A DNA stretch of 64,000 nt from Bdellovibrionales bacterium Ga0074137 (GTDB taxonomy: Bacteria; Bdellovibrionota; Bdellovibrionia; Bdellovibrionales; JAMPXM01): the NCBI GenBank assembly GCA_001464715.1, contig LNDT01000032.1, positions 124,001 through 188,000 on the forward strand. Reading direction: 5' to 3'. A model generated the notes under the pieces. It was not told the DNA's origin. It saw only the letters and a program-made list of their open reading frames with translations, and did no database searches. Shown one piece after another: positions 1 through 8,635 of this stretch. How positions within the stretch are numbered: the stretch's first letter is position 1; each line of letters starts with the position of its first letter. Made by a program: the position numbers and the translations under genes.

Positions 1-558
1 AGAGATGGGAATGCGACCGATCGAGCGAACGGTGAGGCGTCCGGACTCATCAAGAGACGGCGGGAAGTTCGAGAGAAGAACGTCGATGCGGTGGGCACGC
101 AGTTCGCGCAAGAGTTCGTCGCCTTTGCCCTCAAGAATTGAAACCGTACAAGGCCCGGTCGCGTACGCGGCCTCGGTGAGTCTTAAAGTGATGTGTTTTG
201 AAACGCTATCAAGAGCACCTATCTGAAGGTGAGTCTTTTCACCTCCCGGAGCACGATCGTTAAGAGCTTCCACCATTTCGGAGCCCATTCGAAAAATTTC
301 AGACGCGTACTGAAATGCGACTTTTCCAGCTTCCGTCAAAATCAGCCGGCGATTTCGTCGGTCGAAAAGACTTCGTCCGACAGAATCCTCAAGAATCTTA
401 AGCTGGGTTGAAAGCGTCGGTTGTCCCAGCCTCAATCGACTTGAGGCGCGCGCAATACTTCCCTCAGAGGCGATAACCCAGAAGTAGTAAAGGTGGTGGT
501 AGTTCAGCCATTGGGCTGCGGCGATGGGGGAAGGGACGCCGACGTCGTTCTGAGCCAT
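1..558 (-). CDS. LysR-family (NhaR-like) transcriptional regulator, C-terminus cut by window edge
   Basis: The minus strand is open from an ATG at 558 to the left edge, giving 186 residues with no stop. Residues about 19-78 form the winged helix-turn-helix of LysR regulators: LNYHHLYYFW, then EGSIARAS, QPTLSTQLKILE and FDRRNRRLILTEAG. The LNYxHLYYFW opening is typical of NhaR-type members, which in enterobacteria respond to sodium and activate nhaA. From about residue 105 the start of the effector-binding domain is visible. The gene diverges from the GNAT-like gene at 637. No target gene such as nhaA is in view, so the ligand and regulon are unknown. Family assignment is firm; the NhaR subtype is a likeness only. 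Confidence 0.88.
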   Translation of the reverse strand, partial: MAQNDVGVPSPIAAAQWLNYHHLYYFWVIASEGSIARASSRLRLGQPTLSTQLKILEDSVGRSLFDRRNRRLILTEAGKVAFQYASEIFRMGSEMVEALNDRAPGGEKTHLQIGALDSVSKHITLRLTEAAYATGPCTVSILEGKGDELLRELRAHRIDVLLSNFPPSLDESGRLTVRSIGRIPIS

Positions 559-636
559 GACCTAAACAAACTCGAATTCCATTCCAGCTCAAGTTTTTTT
601 GACGGGACGTTGTGGAGCACTGTAGCTTTACGGAGC

Positions 637-1923
637 ATGAATGCTTCGACCCCGTGGGGACTTCCAACAGATTCCAATCTTCAGACCGAACTCGATCGCG
701 TCGTTGATGGAGCTATTGCGAAAGTCGTTGAGCAAAAAGTTTCTGGTGCTCATGAAGGGCGAAGCTGGCTCCAGGATCGGCGAAGTTTGCGGCTTGGGCG
801 GGCGTCCGAAGCGGATCAGCGGGCCATTGAGTCCCTTTTTGAGAAGTTACCGATTTCTTTATCGGGACTCGATGTCGTCTACGATCGCTCTCCAGATTTT
901 TTCGCGCTTCTTAAGGCGCGCGGCTCGGCAAGTGCTGCGATCACGGCTCGTCTCACGGAGCCCTACGGGTCCTCTAGAGATCTTCTTGGATTGGGTTCGA
1001 TCAGTGTTCGTGAAGGTTTCTACAATCAAACGGCGGTCCGTGTGGCTCAGCTGGGAGACCTCCGAGTGCTTTTAAGTCGAAGCACCGCACGCGTCTGGCG
1101 ACAGCTCTACAATCAACTTCTTAAAGATGTTTCCGGCGAGCTTGGTGTTGAAAGTTTTTTGACGGCAATTGTCGGCGACAATACGGCGGCGTTGAGAAGT
1201 TTGGTGACTCGACGCCGATCTGATTTTTTGTACGAACCCTTGGGCCGACTGCGCCTTCTTGGAATTTTTGGGCGGTGGAGCTTTCTTGGTAAATCTCAGA
1301 TTCGGTTTGATTCTCGTCGAGTTGCCGTTGGCGCCGTCGCGGAACCCGAATTTCAAGAATTTTACGTGCGACGTGCAACCACACTTCGGCATGGCTGGAC
1401 GCAGATTCCAAACGTGGGGACCGCCATCGTGCTTAAAAATCAGCGTGGTGAAATCCGTGCGGTCGCGCGACTTGTTTCGCCCGATTCAATGAAGCGCCTT
1501 CGAATTCAAAATATGAACTTTTCGACTCGCGCAGTTCTTCAGGCTCTGCGCGCAACTGGCGGGCCGGAGCTGAAGGTGGGTGCGAGCCTTAGCACAAACT
1601 ACCTTTCATGGGTTTCGTTCGACAGTGAATTGACGCCGGTCGAGCGTCGACATGTTTTGATTGAATTGATCGAAGCCTGCCTAGAGGACGATCGTTTAGT
1701 TACGAACTTTGTTTCGCGCGAAGCCTCTGGTTCGGAGGCGTCTCGTCGACGTGTTTTGATTGTTCCCGACACCGTGGGGCTTTCGCTTCGCGAGCTGGGC
1801 GGGCGATTTCATTTTTCAACGCCCGTCGAGCTGTTTGAAGTTCGACCCGATTCGGAGTCGCGCGCACCTGATCTTAGAAATCAGCCCATTCACGACATTG
1901 GGTTTGAGATGTCGCTCTTGTAG
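637..1923 (+). CDS. GNAT-like protein of unknown substrate
   Basis: This is a 428-residue soluble protein without signal peptide or membrane segments. The open frame extends upstream to 493, but that extension overlaps the divergent regulator, so the ATG at 637 (MNASTPWGL) is chosen; the ribosome-binding site there is poor. The middle (SGLDVVYDRSPDFFALLKARG, shortened here to the DRSPDFF core, then LLGLGSISVREGFYNQ and AQLGDLRVLL) has the look of the N-acetyltransferase fold used in some large GNAT-like bacterial proteins, where a donor-binding strand follows GDLRV. A second half (GTAIVLKNQRGEIRAVARLV) could be another such domain. I cannot name a substrate. It might equally be a non-catalytic acyl-CoA-binding protein. 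Confidence 0.6.
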   Translation: MNASTPWGLPTDSNLQTELDRVVDGAIAKVVEQKVSGAHEGRSWLQDRRSLRLGRASEADQRAIESLFEKLPISLSGLDVVYDRSPDFFALLKARGSASAAITARLTEPYGSSRDLLGLGSISVREGFYNQTAVRVAQLGDLRVLLSRSTARVWRQLYNQLLKDVSGELGVESFLTAIVGDNTAALRSLVTRRRSDFLYEPLGRLRLLGIFGRWSFLGKSQIRFDSRRVAVGAVAEPEFQEFYVRRATTLRHGWTQIPNVGTAIVLKNQRGEIRAVARLVSPDSMKRLRIQNMNFSTRAVLQALRATGGPELKVGASLSTNYLSWVSFDSELTPVERRHVLIELIEACLEDDRLVTNFVSREASGSEASRRRVLIVPDTVGLSLRELGGRFHFSTPVELFEVRPDSESRAPDLRNQPIHDIGFEMSLL

Positions 1924-1946
1924 GTGTGCTAGGTCGCGCGTTTTTC

Positions 1947-3149
1947 TTAAAAGTTTGTCCAACCGAATGAAATCGTGACGGCTGCACCGCGAGACGCTTC
2001 CGCGGCTTCTCCGCCAAAAAGAGCGATGTACTCGGCCTGAAGGTCGACTTTGAATTGCTTTGAAAGTTCAACGCGAAGAGTGGCTGACGGGATAATACTA
2101 AAAGATTGCCCTTCGGCGTGAGTTCTCACGGTGACGTCGTCCGGCGAAGAGCTCGTTTGCGAAGATCGGTAGCTACGAATTGAAGATTCGGCCCAGCCGG
2201 CTCCCAGCGAAAGCCCCGGTTTCACCTTCGACGATGTCAGCCAGCGAGTAACGTCCGCACGGAGCGACAACATTCTAACATTGGCGACGGAAACGCTCTG
2301 GTCGGTCGCGTGAAAGATATCGATGGCAGCTCGCCCCTCGAAGTGACCTAAGCTTGTTTCGAAAGCGCGCGAGGACGCGAATCCGAGCATTGTTGCCCCG
2401 TTGGACATTCGATCATCGTATTTTCCGTAGTCAGCGCTGAGGTAGCCAGTCCGAAGAAAGAAACTGGTCGGACTTGCGTCGCTGTTGGCCGTGGTTAGCG
2501 GCAACGCTGATTTAGTTTCAGCCGTCGTTTCAGGCATTTTGCTAGGCGAAGCCGCTGTCGGAGAAGGTTCTTGAGGCAAAGCCTCAGTAAACTCAACCGG
2601 AGGCAAAGCCTCAGTAAACTCAACCGGAGGCAAAGCCTCAGTAACTTCGACTGGAGTGGGCGTGGGTTCAGCGATCTTTGCGGTTTCCGTCAGCGGCGAG
2701 GGCGTCGGCGGCTTCGGCGCCGATGGAACGACAGGGTTCGGCCTAACTCGAACTGCAGTTTGAACCGGGGGCTTAGCAGAAGGCCTAACTGGTGGTTCAT
2801 TTTGGAGGGCGGACAACGGCTCCGAGACGTCTCCGAGGGGTGCCACCAGAACGGCGCGCGATCGCACCTCTGTAACACGTCCCGAGGACTCGAGATCGCG
2901 ATCGGACTGTACCAAGGCTTTATTGAGTGGCGAAAGACTTTTGAAGACGACGGCGTCGCCAGGAGAACTTGTCGTGAAGTCTAAAAATGTGCGTTTTTTG
3001 GCCGCTTTTAAAGGGAGCTTTTTAGAAACGACTTTTGAAGTCTTCGTTTTTGTTTGAGCGTGCACGATCGGTGTCGCCGCAAGAAAAAGAAAAAAAATTA
3101 GAAATGTCGACGTGACCGCTGGGGATGTCGACCGTCGGGTTGTTTTCAT
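1947..3149 (-). CDS. Exported protein with Pro-rich linker and outer-membrane barrel-like C-terminus
   Basis: The product has 400 residues. An N-terminal signal peptide (hydrophobic core FLIFFLFLAATP, cleavage likely after VHA) is followed by a Lys-rich segment, then a long Pro/Glu/Thr-rich linker at about residues 110-225 that contains a nine-residue repeat (VEFTEALPP). The last 170 residues have alternating hydrophobic beta-strands (LRTGYLSADYG, GRAAIDIF, LSLRADVTRWL, VKPGLSLGAGWAESS) and end in FGWTNF, an aromatic C-terminus typical of outer-membrane barrels. The start overlaps the stop of the lipoprotein gene at 3146 by 4 nt (ATGA), so the two are co-transcribed. Inferred role: envelope structure, perhaps with the linker crossing the peptidoglycan. 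Function is unknown. Confidence 0.72.
   Translation of the reverse strand: MKTTRRSTSPAVTSTFLIFFLFLAATPIVHAQTKTKTSKVVSKKLPLKAAKKRTFLDFTTSSPGDAVVFKSLSPLNKALVQSDRDLESSGRVTEVRSRAVLVAPLGDVSEPLSALQNEPPVRPSAKPPVQTAVRVRPNPVVPSAPKPPTPSPLTETAKIAEPTPTPVEVTEALPPVEFTEALPPVEFTEALPQEPSPTAASPSKMPETTAETKSALPLTTANSDASPTSFFLRTGYLSADYGKYDDRMSNGATMLGFASSRAFETSLGHFEGRAAIDIFHATDQSVSVANVRMLSLRADVTRWLTSSKVKPGLSLGAGWAESSIRSYRSSQTSSSPDDVTVRTHAEGQSFSIIPSATLRVELSKQFKVDLQAEYIALFGGEAAEASRGAAVTISFGWTNF
2573..2653. repeat. 27-nt direct repeat, three copies, in frame
   Basis: Three adjacent 27-nt units start at 2573, 2600 and 2627. The first two are identical and the third differs at a few bases. They encode nine-residue units (VEFTEALPP-like) inside the Pro-rich linker of the exported protein, so copy-number change would lengthen or shorten the linker without breaking the frame. 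Confidence 0.9.
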
Positions 3150-3952
3150 CGGAGGGTCTCGTAAATTTCACTGCCAACAGTGAGGCGGCGAACAAATACG
3201 ACATTGGCGGTATCAGTCGAATCATCGCCGAGGCTCCAGAGTAGGGGCGCCGTTGGAATTCCCAAGGGAAGTTCGGGAACTGCCGTCGATGCCGTCTTCA
3301 AACACGCCGCGGGAAACTTCGCGAGGACGGATTGAAGCGACGTGGGCGCTCCGCTGTCAGCTAAGAGTGTTTCGCTTGTTGCCGGATCAAGAATTGCGTC
3401 AGATCTTGAAAGCCAAATCGGTGCGCTGACCGAAGCAGAAAATCTTTGGTAGCCGTCGTCTAGAGTGGTCGCAGACTGATCTTCGATATCGGTGCCTCGG
3501 GCGTGCACAACACGAATGTCGGTTCCATCGCACGCGAGATCGAGCTGAAGACTCAAACTAATTTTCATCGAGCCAACGTAGTTTTTCGCGTCGAAAGTGA
3601 TCGGTTCTGCTTGGATCACGGGACGGCTTGACCAGGCGCCAAGGCCGAGAATTGCTGTGCTCCCTGTGCCGGGTCCGTTGAATGCGCCCGCGGGATTGGA
3701 ACCAGTCTCCGTTTGAAAGCGAAGGGCGCGAGCGCTGCTTGAGACAGACTCGGGCTGCACGTCGACGGATGCGCGGTTCACCGATTGGTTGTAAAAATCT
3801 TCGGGAAGATTGGTGGGAGTTGTCGCCACTGGCGCCAGCGCGCCTGAAATTTCTGGATCAGAATAAACTTTGTTTTCACGCGAGCAGGCCATCGTGAAGG
3901 ACAGAGCCACCGCGAAAAATGGGACTAGGGTGATTCGCTGGCTAAGGTTCAC
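3146..3952 (-). CDS. Predicted lipoprotein, function unknown
   Basis: The product has 268 residues. The N-terminus is a lipoprotein signal: MNLSQR, hydrophobic stretch LVPFFAVALSFT, lipobox TMAC with the lipidated Cys at 23, then Ser-Arg-Glu. The rest has no motif I recognise. It is rich in Ala/Ser/Thr with beta-type strands (YVGSMKISLSLQLDLACDGTDIRVVHARG) and contains three Cys in the mature part that could form a disulphide. It precedes and overlaps by 4 nt the exported barrel-like gene, so the pair probably acts together in the envelope. Confidence 0.7.
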   Translation of the reverse strand: MNLSQRITLVPFFAVALSFTMACSRENKVYSDPEISGALAPVATTPTNLPEDFYNQSVNRASVDVQPESVSSSARALRFQTETGSNPAGAFNGPGTGSTAILGLGAWSSRPVIQAEPITFDAKNYVGSMKISLSLQLDLACDGTDIRVVHARGTDIEDQSATTLDDGYQRFSASVSAPIWLSRSDAILDPATSETLLADSGAPTSLQSVLAKFPAACLKTASTAVPELPLGIPTAPLLWSLGDDSTDTANVVFVRRLTVGSEIYETLR

Positions 3953-4100
3953 AATCGTCTCCCATGAAAGGTCTCAGAGGGTTGATTGCAAACTCGGTGC
4001 GAACAAAAACCGCATAAATCTGTACACTTGGGTGTTTAACGCATCTTGACTCGTGTCCACGGGCTTTTCATAGGCGCCAAAAAGCGGCATTCTGCTTCCC

Positions 4101-4523
4101 ATGGCTACGGACTGGAAAAAGAAGCTTACTCCCGAACAATATCGTGTGACCCGTGAGGCGGGTACGGAACGCGCCTTTTCCGGCGAGTACTGGGACCACT
4201 TTGAAACCGGCGAGTACCTTTGTGTCTGCTGTGAAGAAGTTCTTTTTTCTTCGAGCGCCAAATTTGACTCGCACTGCGGTTGGCCCAGTTTCACGGAGCC
4301 TGCCGATCAGATTTCAAGTGCAATGGCTTTGGGGCGGCGAGCGTCTCAGGAAAATTCAAAGGTTGAAGATCGTCTCGATACCTCGCACGGAATGACTCGG
4401 GTTGAAGTCGTTTGTCGAAACTGTAAAGCCCACCTCGGTCATGTTTTTGATGACGGACCGGCGCCATCGCGGCTTCGCTACTGCATCAACTCGGCGAGTT
4501 TGAAATTTCGGAGTGCTCCGTGA
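4101..4523 (+). CDS. msrB: Peptide-methionine (R)-S-oxide reductase MsrB
   Basis: This 140-residue enzyme reduces the R epimer of methionine sulphoxide in proteins, repairing oxidative damage. The full MsrB core is visible: zinc-binding pairs C41/C44 and C105/C108, the [10 protein letters not shown] segment, the HLGHVF segment, and the catalytic RYCINSASL motif with the nucleophilic Cys at 128. There is no signal peptide, so it acts in the cytoplasm. Its stop codon overlaps the GTG start of the following ABC transporter half by 4 nt, so the exporter and the repair enzyme are translationally coupled; a link to oxidative or toxic stress is an inference. Confidence 0.96.
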   Translation: MATDWKKKLTPEQYRVTREAGTERAFSGEYWDHFETGEYLCVCCEEVLFSSSAKFDSHCGWPSFTEPADQISSAMALGRRASQENSKVEDRLDTSHGMTRVEVVCRNCKAHLGHVFDDGPAPSRLRYCINSASLKFRSAP

Positions 4524-6424
4524 AGTCTATGGGGCCGACAGCGCGCTTTATGCTTTTTCACCGGTGGCCCTGGCTGGTTGCGATGGTGGCCATTTCGCTG
4601 GTTGGCGCTGTGGTCGGACTTGCGGCACCGTTTTTTCAAAAAGTTTTTGTCGATCGTCTGACAGGAGTGGATCCGGAAGCCGCTTATGGGTCGGGACTTT
4701 TTGCGCAGATTGAGACGATCCTTTTTAGCTACGATGCCCTTGCACTTTTGACCGCGGCTTTTGCTTCCATGCTGCTCGCGCAGTGGATCACGACATTTAC
4801 GAACTGGCTGGGTGTGCGCGAGGCCATCAAACGCCAAGAGCTTCTCTCCGAAGTTATCTACCAAAAAACGATGGCCCTTCGTCTTGATCAAACGGCCGGA
4901 CAGACCGTGGGCGAAGTCGTTTCTATTTATGCGACCGATGTTCCGGGTTCGACCGCGATCGTCGATCAAACGATTCCTTTAGGAGCCGGCGTTATTTTTC
5001 CGTTTATTTGTGCGCCCATCGCAGTCCAGCTGATCTGCGGAATTCCCGTTGGTGTGACCGTGCTTGTGATGGTTGCGGTCCTCGGCGTGAGCATTTTACT
5101 TTCAATTCGCCAGTCGCGATTTTTCCAACTTTTCAAAAAACTCGCTGCGGACCGCACCGGCTTGGTGAATGAGTGGGTTCAGAATATTCGACTTCTAAGG
5201 ATTCTTGGTTGGACAGAGAGCTACGAGAAAAAGATATTTCAGAAACGAAAAGAAGAAACCGTCAACCGCGTCAAGATGGTCACCAACGGACAGATGATGG
5301 GATCGTTCGGATCGTCGATCAATTTTTTCATGAATCTGGCGGGCGTTGCAACTTTGATTCGTATCAAAGGTGCCAGCGCGACACCTGGCGACTATTTTGC
5401 GCTCTTGTGGATTTTCGGAGTTTTTCTTTCGCGCCCGTTTCGTCAGGTTCCTTGGATTTTCACTTTTACTTTTGACGGATGGACGTCGCTTCGCCGCATT
5501 GAAAATTTCCTCAAGCGTCATGTCGATTCTTCTGAGGAAATACGAACGACGTTTGCCAACGCTGGAGCTCGCCGCCGAAAGATCGAAGCGGGCGCCATAT
5601 CAAAACGTGTGGCTCCAAGCACGCCTCACGGTCTAGCGGTTCGCGACTTGAAACTTTCCATCGACGGAAGTCCGATCTTGAATGGGATTTCTTTTTCTTT
5701 AAAAGCTGGTGAATTCGCGGCGATCGTCGGTGAAGTGGGAAGCGGAAAGTCGCTTTTGCTGATGAGTCTCTTGGGTGAGACCGGCGCTGAAGCGGACCAG
5801 CTTTTGGTGGGCGAAGCTCACCTCGAAAAAAAATCTCGAGAGGAACGGCGTGCCTTTTTCGGTTTTGTTCCTCAAGACGGTTTCGTCATGAGTGCGTCGC
5901 TTCGTGAAAACATAGTGTTTCGCTATGACGTTGGCCCCGAAATCGACGCGGGGGTTTTGGAAGCGCTAAGAGCCGCTCAATTTGATCCATTCACGGAGGG
6001 TGTCGCCGACGGTCTTTCGGCTGAAATCGGTGAACGTGGTGTGAACCTTTCTGGCGGTCAAAGGCAGCGCATTGGTCTGGCGCGAGCGGCTTACCTGAAG
6101 CGTCCTGTGATACTTCTGGATGATGCCTTAAGTGCGGTGGACGTGGAAACCGAACGTCTTCTCTTTGAGTCGCTTCTTTTTGGAGTGTGGAAATCGACAA
6201 CGCGGTTGATGGTGACCCATCGCCTCTCCGTTTTGGATCGGGTGGACCGAGTTCTTTTTCTTAAAGACGGACTTATTGTCGATCAAGGAACGATGTCGGA
6301 GCTTGTTTCAAGAAATCGCGACTTCAGAGAATTTGTTTTTACGATGGGGACAGAGAGCAAGGATTCTTCATCAGCACCAAAAGCTCCACCGCCGGCACGG
6401 AGGACCCGGCATGACAGAAGTTAA
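4520..6424 (+). CDS. ABC exporter half, ABCC-like, degenerate nucleotide-binding site
   Basis: The product has 634 residues: an N-terminal six-helix exporter membrane domain (about 1-340) and a C-terminal ATPase domain. Walker A is GEVGSGKS at 404-411, the ABC signature LSGGQ at 510-514, and Walker B runs into [10 protein letters not shown]. The residue after the Walker B Asp is Asp535, where the catalytic Glu normally sits; the H-loop VTHRLS is present. This Asp is the hallmark of the first nucleotide-binding domain of eukaryotic ABCC (MRP) proteins. The GTG at 4520 overlaps msrB by 4 nt, and the second half-transporter overlaps the 3' end. Together they should form a heterodimeric exporter with one degenerate site. 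Substrate unknown. Confidence 0.9.
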   Translation: MKSMGPTARFMLFHRWPWLVAMVAISLVGAVVGLAAPFFQKVFVDRLTGVDPEAAYGSGLFAQIETILFSYDALALLTAAFASMLLAQWITTFTNWLGVREAIKRQELLSEVIYQKTMALRLDQTAGQTVGEVVSIYATDVPGSTAIVDQTIPLGAGVIFPFICAPIAVQLICGIPVGVTVLVMVAVLGVSILLSIRQSRFFQLFKKLAADRTGLVNEWVQNIRLLRILGWTESYEKKIFQKRKEETVNRVKMVTNGQMMGSFGSSINFFMNLAGVATLIRIKGASATPGDYFALLWIFGVFLSRPFRQVPWIFTFTFDGWTSLRRIENFLKRHVDSSEEIRTTFANAGARRRKIEAGAISKRVAPSTPHGLAVRDLKLSIDGSPILNGISFSLKAGEFAAIVGEVGSGKSLLLMSLLGETGAEADQLLVGEAHLEKKSREERRAFFGFVPQDGFVMSASLRENIVFRYDVGPEIDAGVLEALRAAQFDPFTEGVADGLSAEIGERGVNLSGGQRQRIGLARAAYLKRPVILLDDALSAVDVETERLLFESLLFGVWKSTTRLMVTHRLSVLDRVDRVLFLKDGLIVDQGTMSELVSRNRDFREFVFTMGTESKDSSSAPKAPPPARRTRHDRS

Positions 6425-8300
6425 ACCGGGAAAACGCACACGTAAATTCGTCGGCGATGAAGAGCAGTTTAAAGGCCGATATTCGCCGCACGTTTTGGAA
6501 ACACTGGCCTTGGCCTATCGGCCCTTCCGATTTCGGATCATCGCTCTTCTCATCTGCGGTTTCGTCGGTCGCATTCTCATGTTGGGAAACGCGAACCTCG
6601 TAAGCCTCTGGGCTGATCCAGCAGCGCGTCCGGACTGGATGAGTGATTTTTCGAATCAGAATTTTCTGCAGCTTTTAGGTGGAGTGACGGTTGTTGGATT
6701 TTTGTTCATTTCGCTTTACCGAGTCGCTTTCTCGCGTCTTTCGGCCCAGGCGATTTCTCATCTCTACGATGAAGTCACACTTCGGACGTCGCGTCTGGCG
6801 ATGAGTTTTTTTGATACGCAGCCCGTGGGTCGAATTGTAACTAGGTTTTCCAGCGACTACGGAAATGTGTTCCGTCTCTTTGGTGGCCCGCTGGCCGAAT
6901 TTTTCGCGATAATTTTTGATCTCTTGGCGATGGCGATTTTGATTGGACTTGCGAACCCACTATTTCTGGGCCTCTTTTTGTTGATCGCACTTCTGCAAGG
7001 CGGGGTTTACAAACTCAATCAAAGCACTTTGCGGCGAGAGCGACGAGCGTTGTCTGCCAGTCGATCACCGTCCATTTCTCATTTTGCGGAGAGCGCACAA
7101 GGCGTTACGTCCATTCGAGTCTTCGACCGTGTGACGACGTTCTTTGATCGCTTCGAGGAACTCAATAAGCAGTACCTCAGTCGACGTATGAGAACGTCGA
7201 ATTTCCTTTATTTGTTTGGTCTTCAGATGGGGGCGTTGACGGCCGTTTTATTTTTGTCGACGGGAGTTCTCGGTTGGTGGCTTGTTGAGACTCAGCAAGC
7301 CTCGGTCGTCTCTGTCGGTGTGGCCTTCGCGTTCATCATGTTATCGGCGGCCAGCATTCAAATGTTTTTTGAATGGATGGCTCAATTCGAAGAGGCGATG
7401 ACAGGCGTAGAGCGTCTCGATGAATACTTGCGCCGCTCGCTAGAACCCGGCCTCAAACTTCCATCAGCGGCAAAGTTTGAATTGGGACACCCAAGATACC
7501 TTCCCAACGACGAGGCAAGATTGTCGCGCGAGCGAATCACGTTGCGACGTGCGGCCTCACTTCAAGTTAGAAATTTGAAGTTTCGTTACGCTGAGGACCT
7601 TCCCTGGGTTTTGAACGGCGTCGATTTTGAAATTAAAGCGGGAGAAAAAGTCGGAATTGTTGGACGGACCGGAAGTGGAAAATCCAGCCTGATACAGGCT
7701 TTGTTCCGGCTCTATAAAATCGACGAAGGCGAAATCAAAATTGAAAATCAATCGGCGGCGACGGCGGAGACAACGAGCGGCGCGATTTCAGGAATTGATC
7801 TTGGAGTGTACCGACGCTCGATTGCGTACATCGCACAGGAGCCCACGTTGTTTCGAGGAAGCCTTCGCGAAAATCTCGATTTGCTTGAACTTTCCTCCGA
7901 CGCACTTCTTATCGAGGCGCTTGAGCGTGTCGAACTTGGCGGTTGGTTTCGTGAACAGCCCGCCGGGCTCAGCACGGAGATTGAGGAAAAGGGGAAAAAC
8001 CTTTCTGCCGGTGAACGGCAGCTTCTCTGTATGGCGCGATGCTTACTGCAAGATGCTCCCATCGTTGTGATGGACGAAGCCACCAGCGCCATCGATCCAC
8101 AGACCGAGGATGTCCTGGTCAAAGCGACCGAGGAATTTTTCGCGGATCGCACGCAGATCATTATCGCTCACAGACTTTCAACGCTGATTCACTGCGACCG
8201 CATTCTTTGGCTCCAGGGGGGCTTAGTGAAAATGTTTGATCGTCCGGCTGTTGTGCTTCCGATGTTTAGGGAAGCCGAGCTTCGAGAGATCGTTACATAA
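6411..8300 (+). CDS. ABC exporter half, ABCC-like, catalytically complete
   Basis: The product has 629 residues from the ATG at 6411 ([12 protein letters not shown]), which overlaps the first half-transporter by 14 nt; the open frame upstream to 6276 lies inside that gene. An exporter membrane domain with the FFDTQPVGRIVTRFSSD coupling segment is followed by an ATPase domain: Walker A GRTGSGKS at 418-425, signature LSAGE at 531-535, Walker B VVMDEATSAID with catalytic Glu556, and H-loop AHRLST. The signature and Walker B match the NBD2 type of ABCC exporters. It is the partner of the preceding gene in a heterodimeric inner-membrane exporter. Confidence 0.9.
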   Translation: MTEVKPGKRTRKFVGDEEQFKGRYSPHVLETLALAYRPFRFRIIALLICGFVGRILMLGNANLVSLWADPAARPDWMSDFSNQNFLQLLGGVTVVGFLFISLYRVAFSRLSAQAISHLYDEVTLRTSRLAMSFFDTQPVGRIVTRFSSDYGNVFRLFGGPLAEFFAIIFDLLAMAILIGLANPLFLGLFLLIALLQGGVYKLNQSTLRRERRALSASRSPSISHFAESAQGVTSIRVFDRVTTFFDRFEELNKQYLSRRMRTSNFLYLFGLQMGALTAVLFLSTGVLGWWLVETQQASVVSVGVAFAFIMLSAASIQMFFEWMAQFEEAMTGVERLDEYLRRSLEPGLKLPSAAKFELGHPRYLPNDEARLSRERITLRRAASLQVRNLKFRYAEDLPWVLNGVDFEIKAGEKVGIVGRTGSGKSSLIQALFRLYKIDEGEIKIENQSAATAETTSGAISGIDLGVYRRSIAYIAQEPTLFRGSLRENLDLLELSSDALLIEALERVELGGWFREQPAGLSTEIEEKGKNLSAGERQLLCMARCLLQDAPIVVMDEATSAIDPQTEDVLVKATEEFFADRTQIIIAHRLSTLIHCDRILWLQGGLVKMFDRPAVVLPMFREAELREIVT

Positions 8301-8635
8301 TTCATTTGGTCGCCTGGACCATCATCTAGAGTGCGCTGCTTCCCAAAAGGCCTGCTAGGCGCCAGTGAAGCCAATCTGTAACGTCAAATCTCAATCAGGT
8401 TCCAAAACGGAACTGCTCACGGATGAGCGGTCTTGAAGCCTGGTCGAATCTTCGAGTCCTCGATCTTGGCATGGACGCCAATTTAGATTCGAAGTTCCCT
8501 TCAAGAGCACTGACAGGATGTCGGATGCAGGGTCGGCACAGCGGGGCCGAGGCGAAATGGACCGGATCCGTTTTGTCACCCCGAGGCAGTTTAAGGAAGA
8601 ACAAAAGTTTCGATCCCAACCAAGGAGGGTATCCA
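8301..8635. other. Gene-free stretch upstream of the subtilisin gene
   Basis: I find no convincing gene in these 335 bases. An open frame runs from 8423 into the protease, but it lacks a ribosome-binding site and would hide the signal peptide. A short hairpin GTTCC-aaaac-GGAAC is visible near 8400-8413. The region presumably holds the protease promoter and a long leader, but I cannot pick a convincing -10/-35 pair. Confidence 0.4.

Noticed and set aside
8409-8430. Shared 12-nt word CTCACGGATGAG here and at 63816
   Set aside because: The word is itself a small hairpin and the flanking bases differ; two copies in 64 kb can occur by chance.
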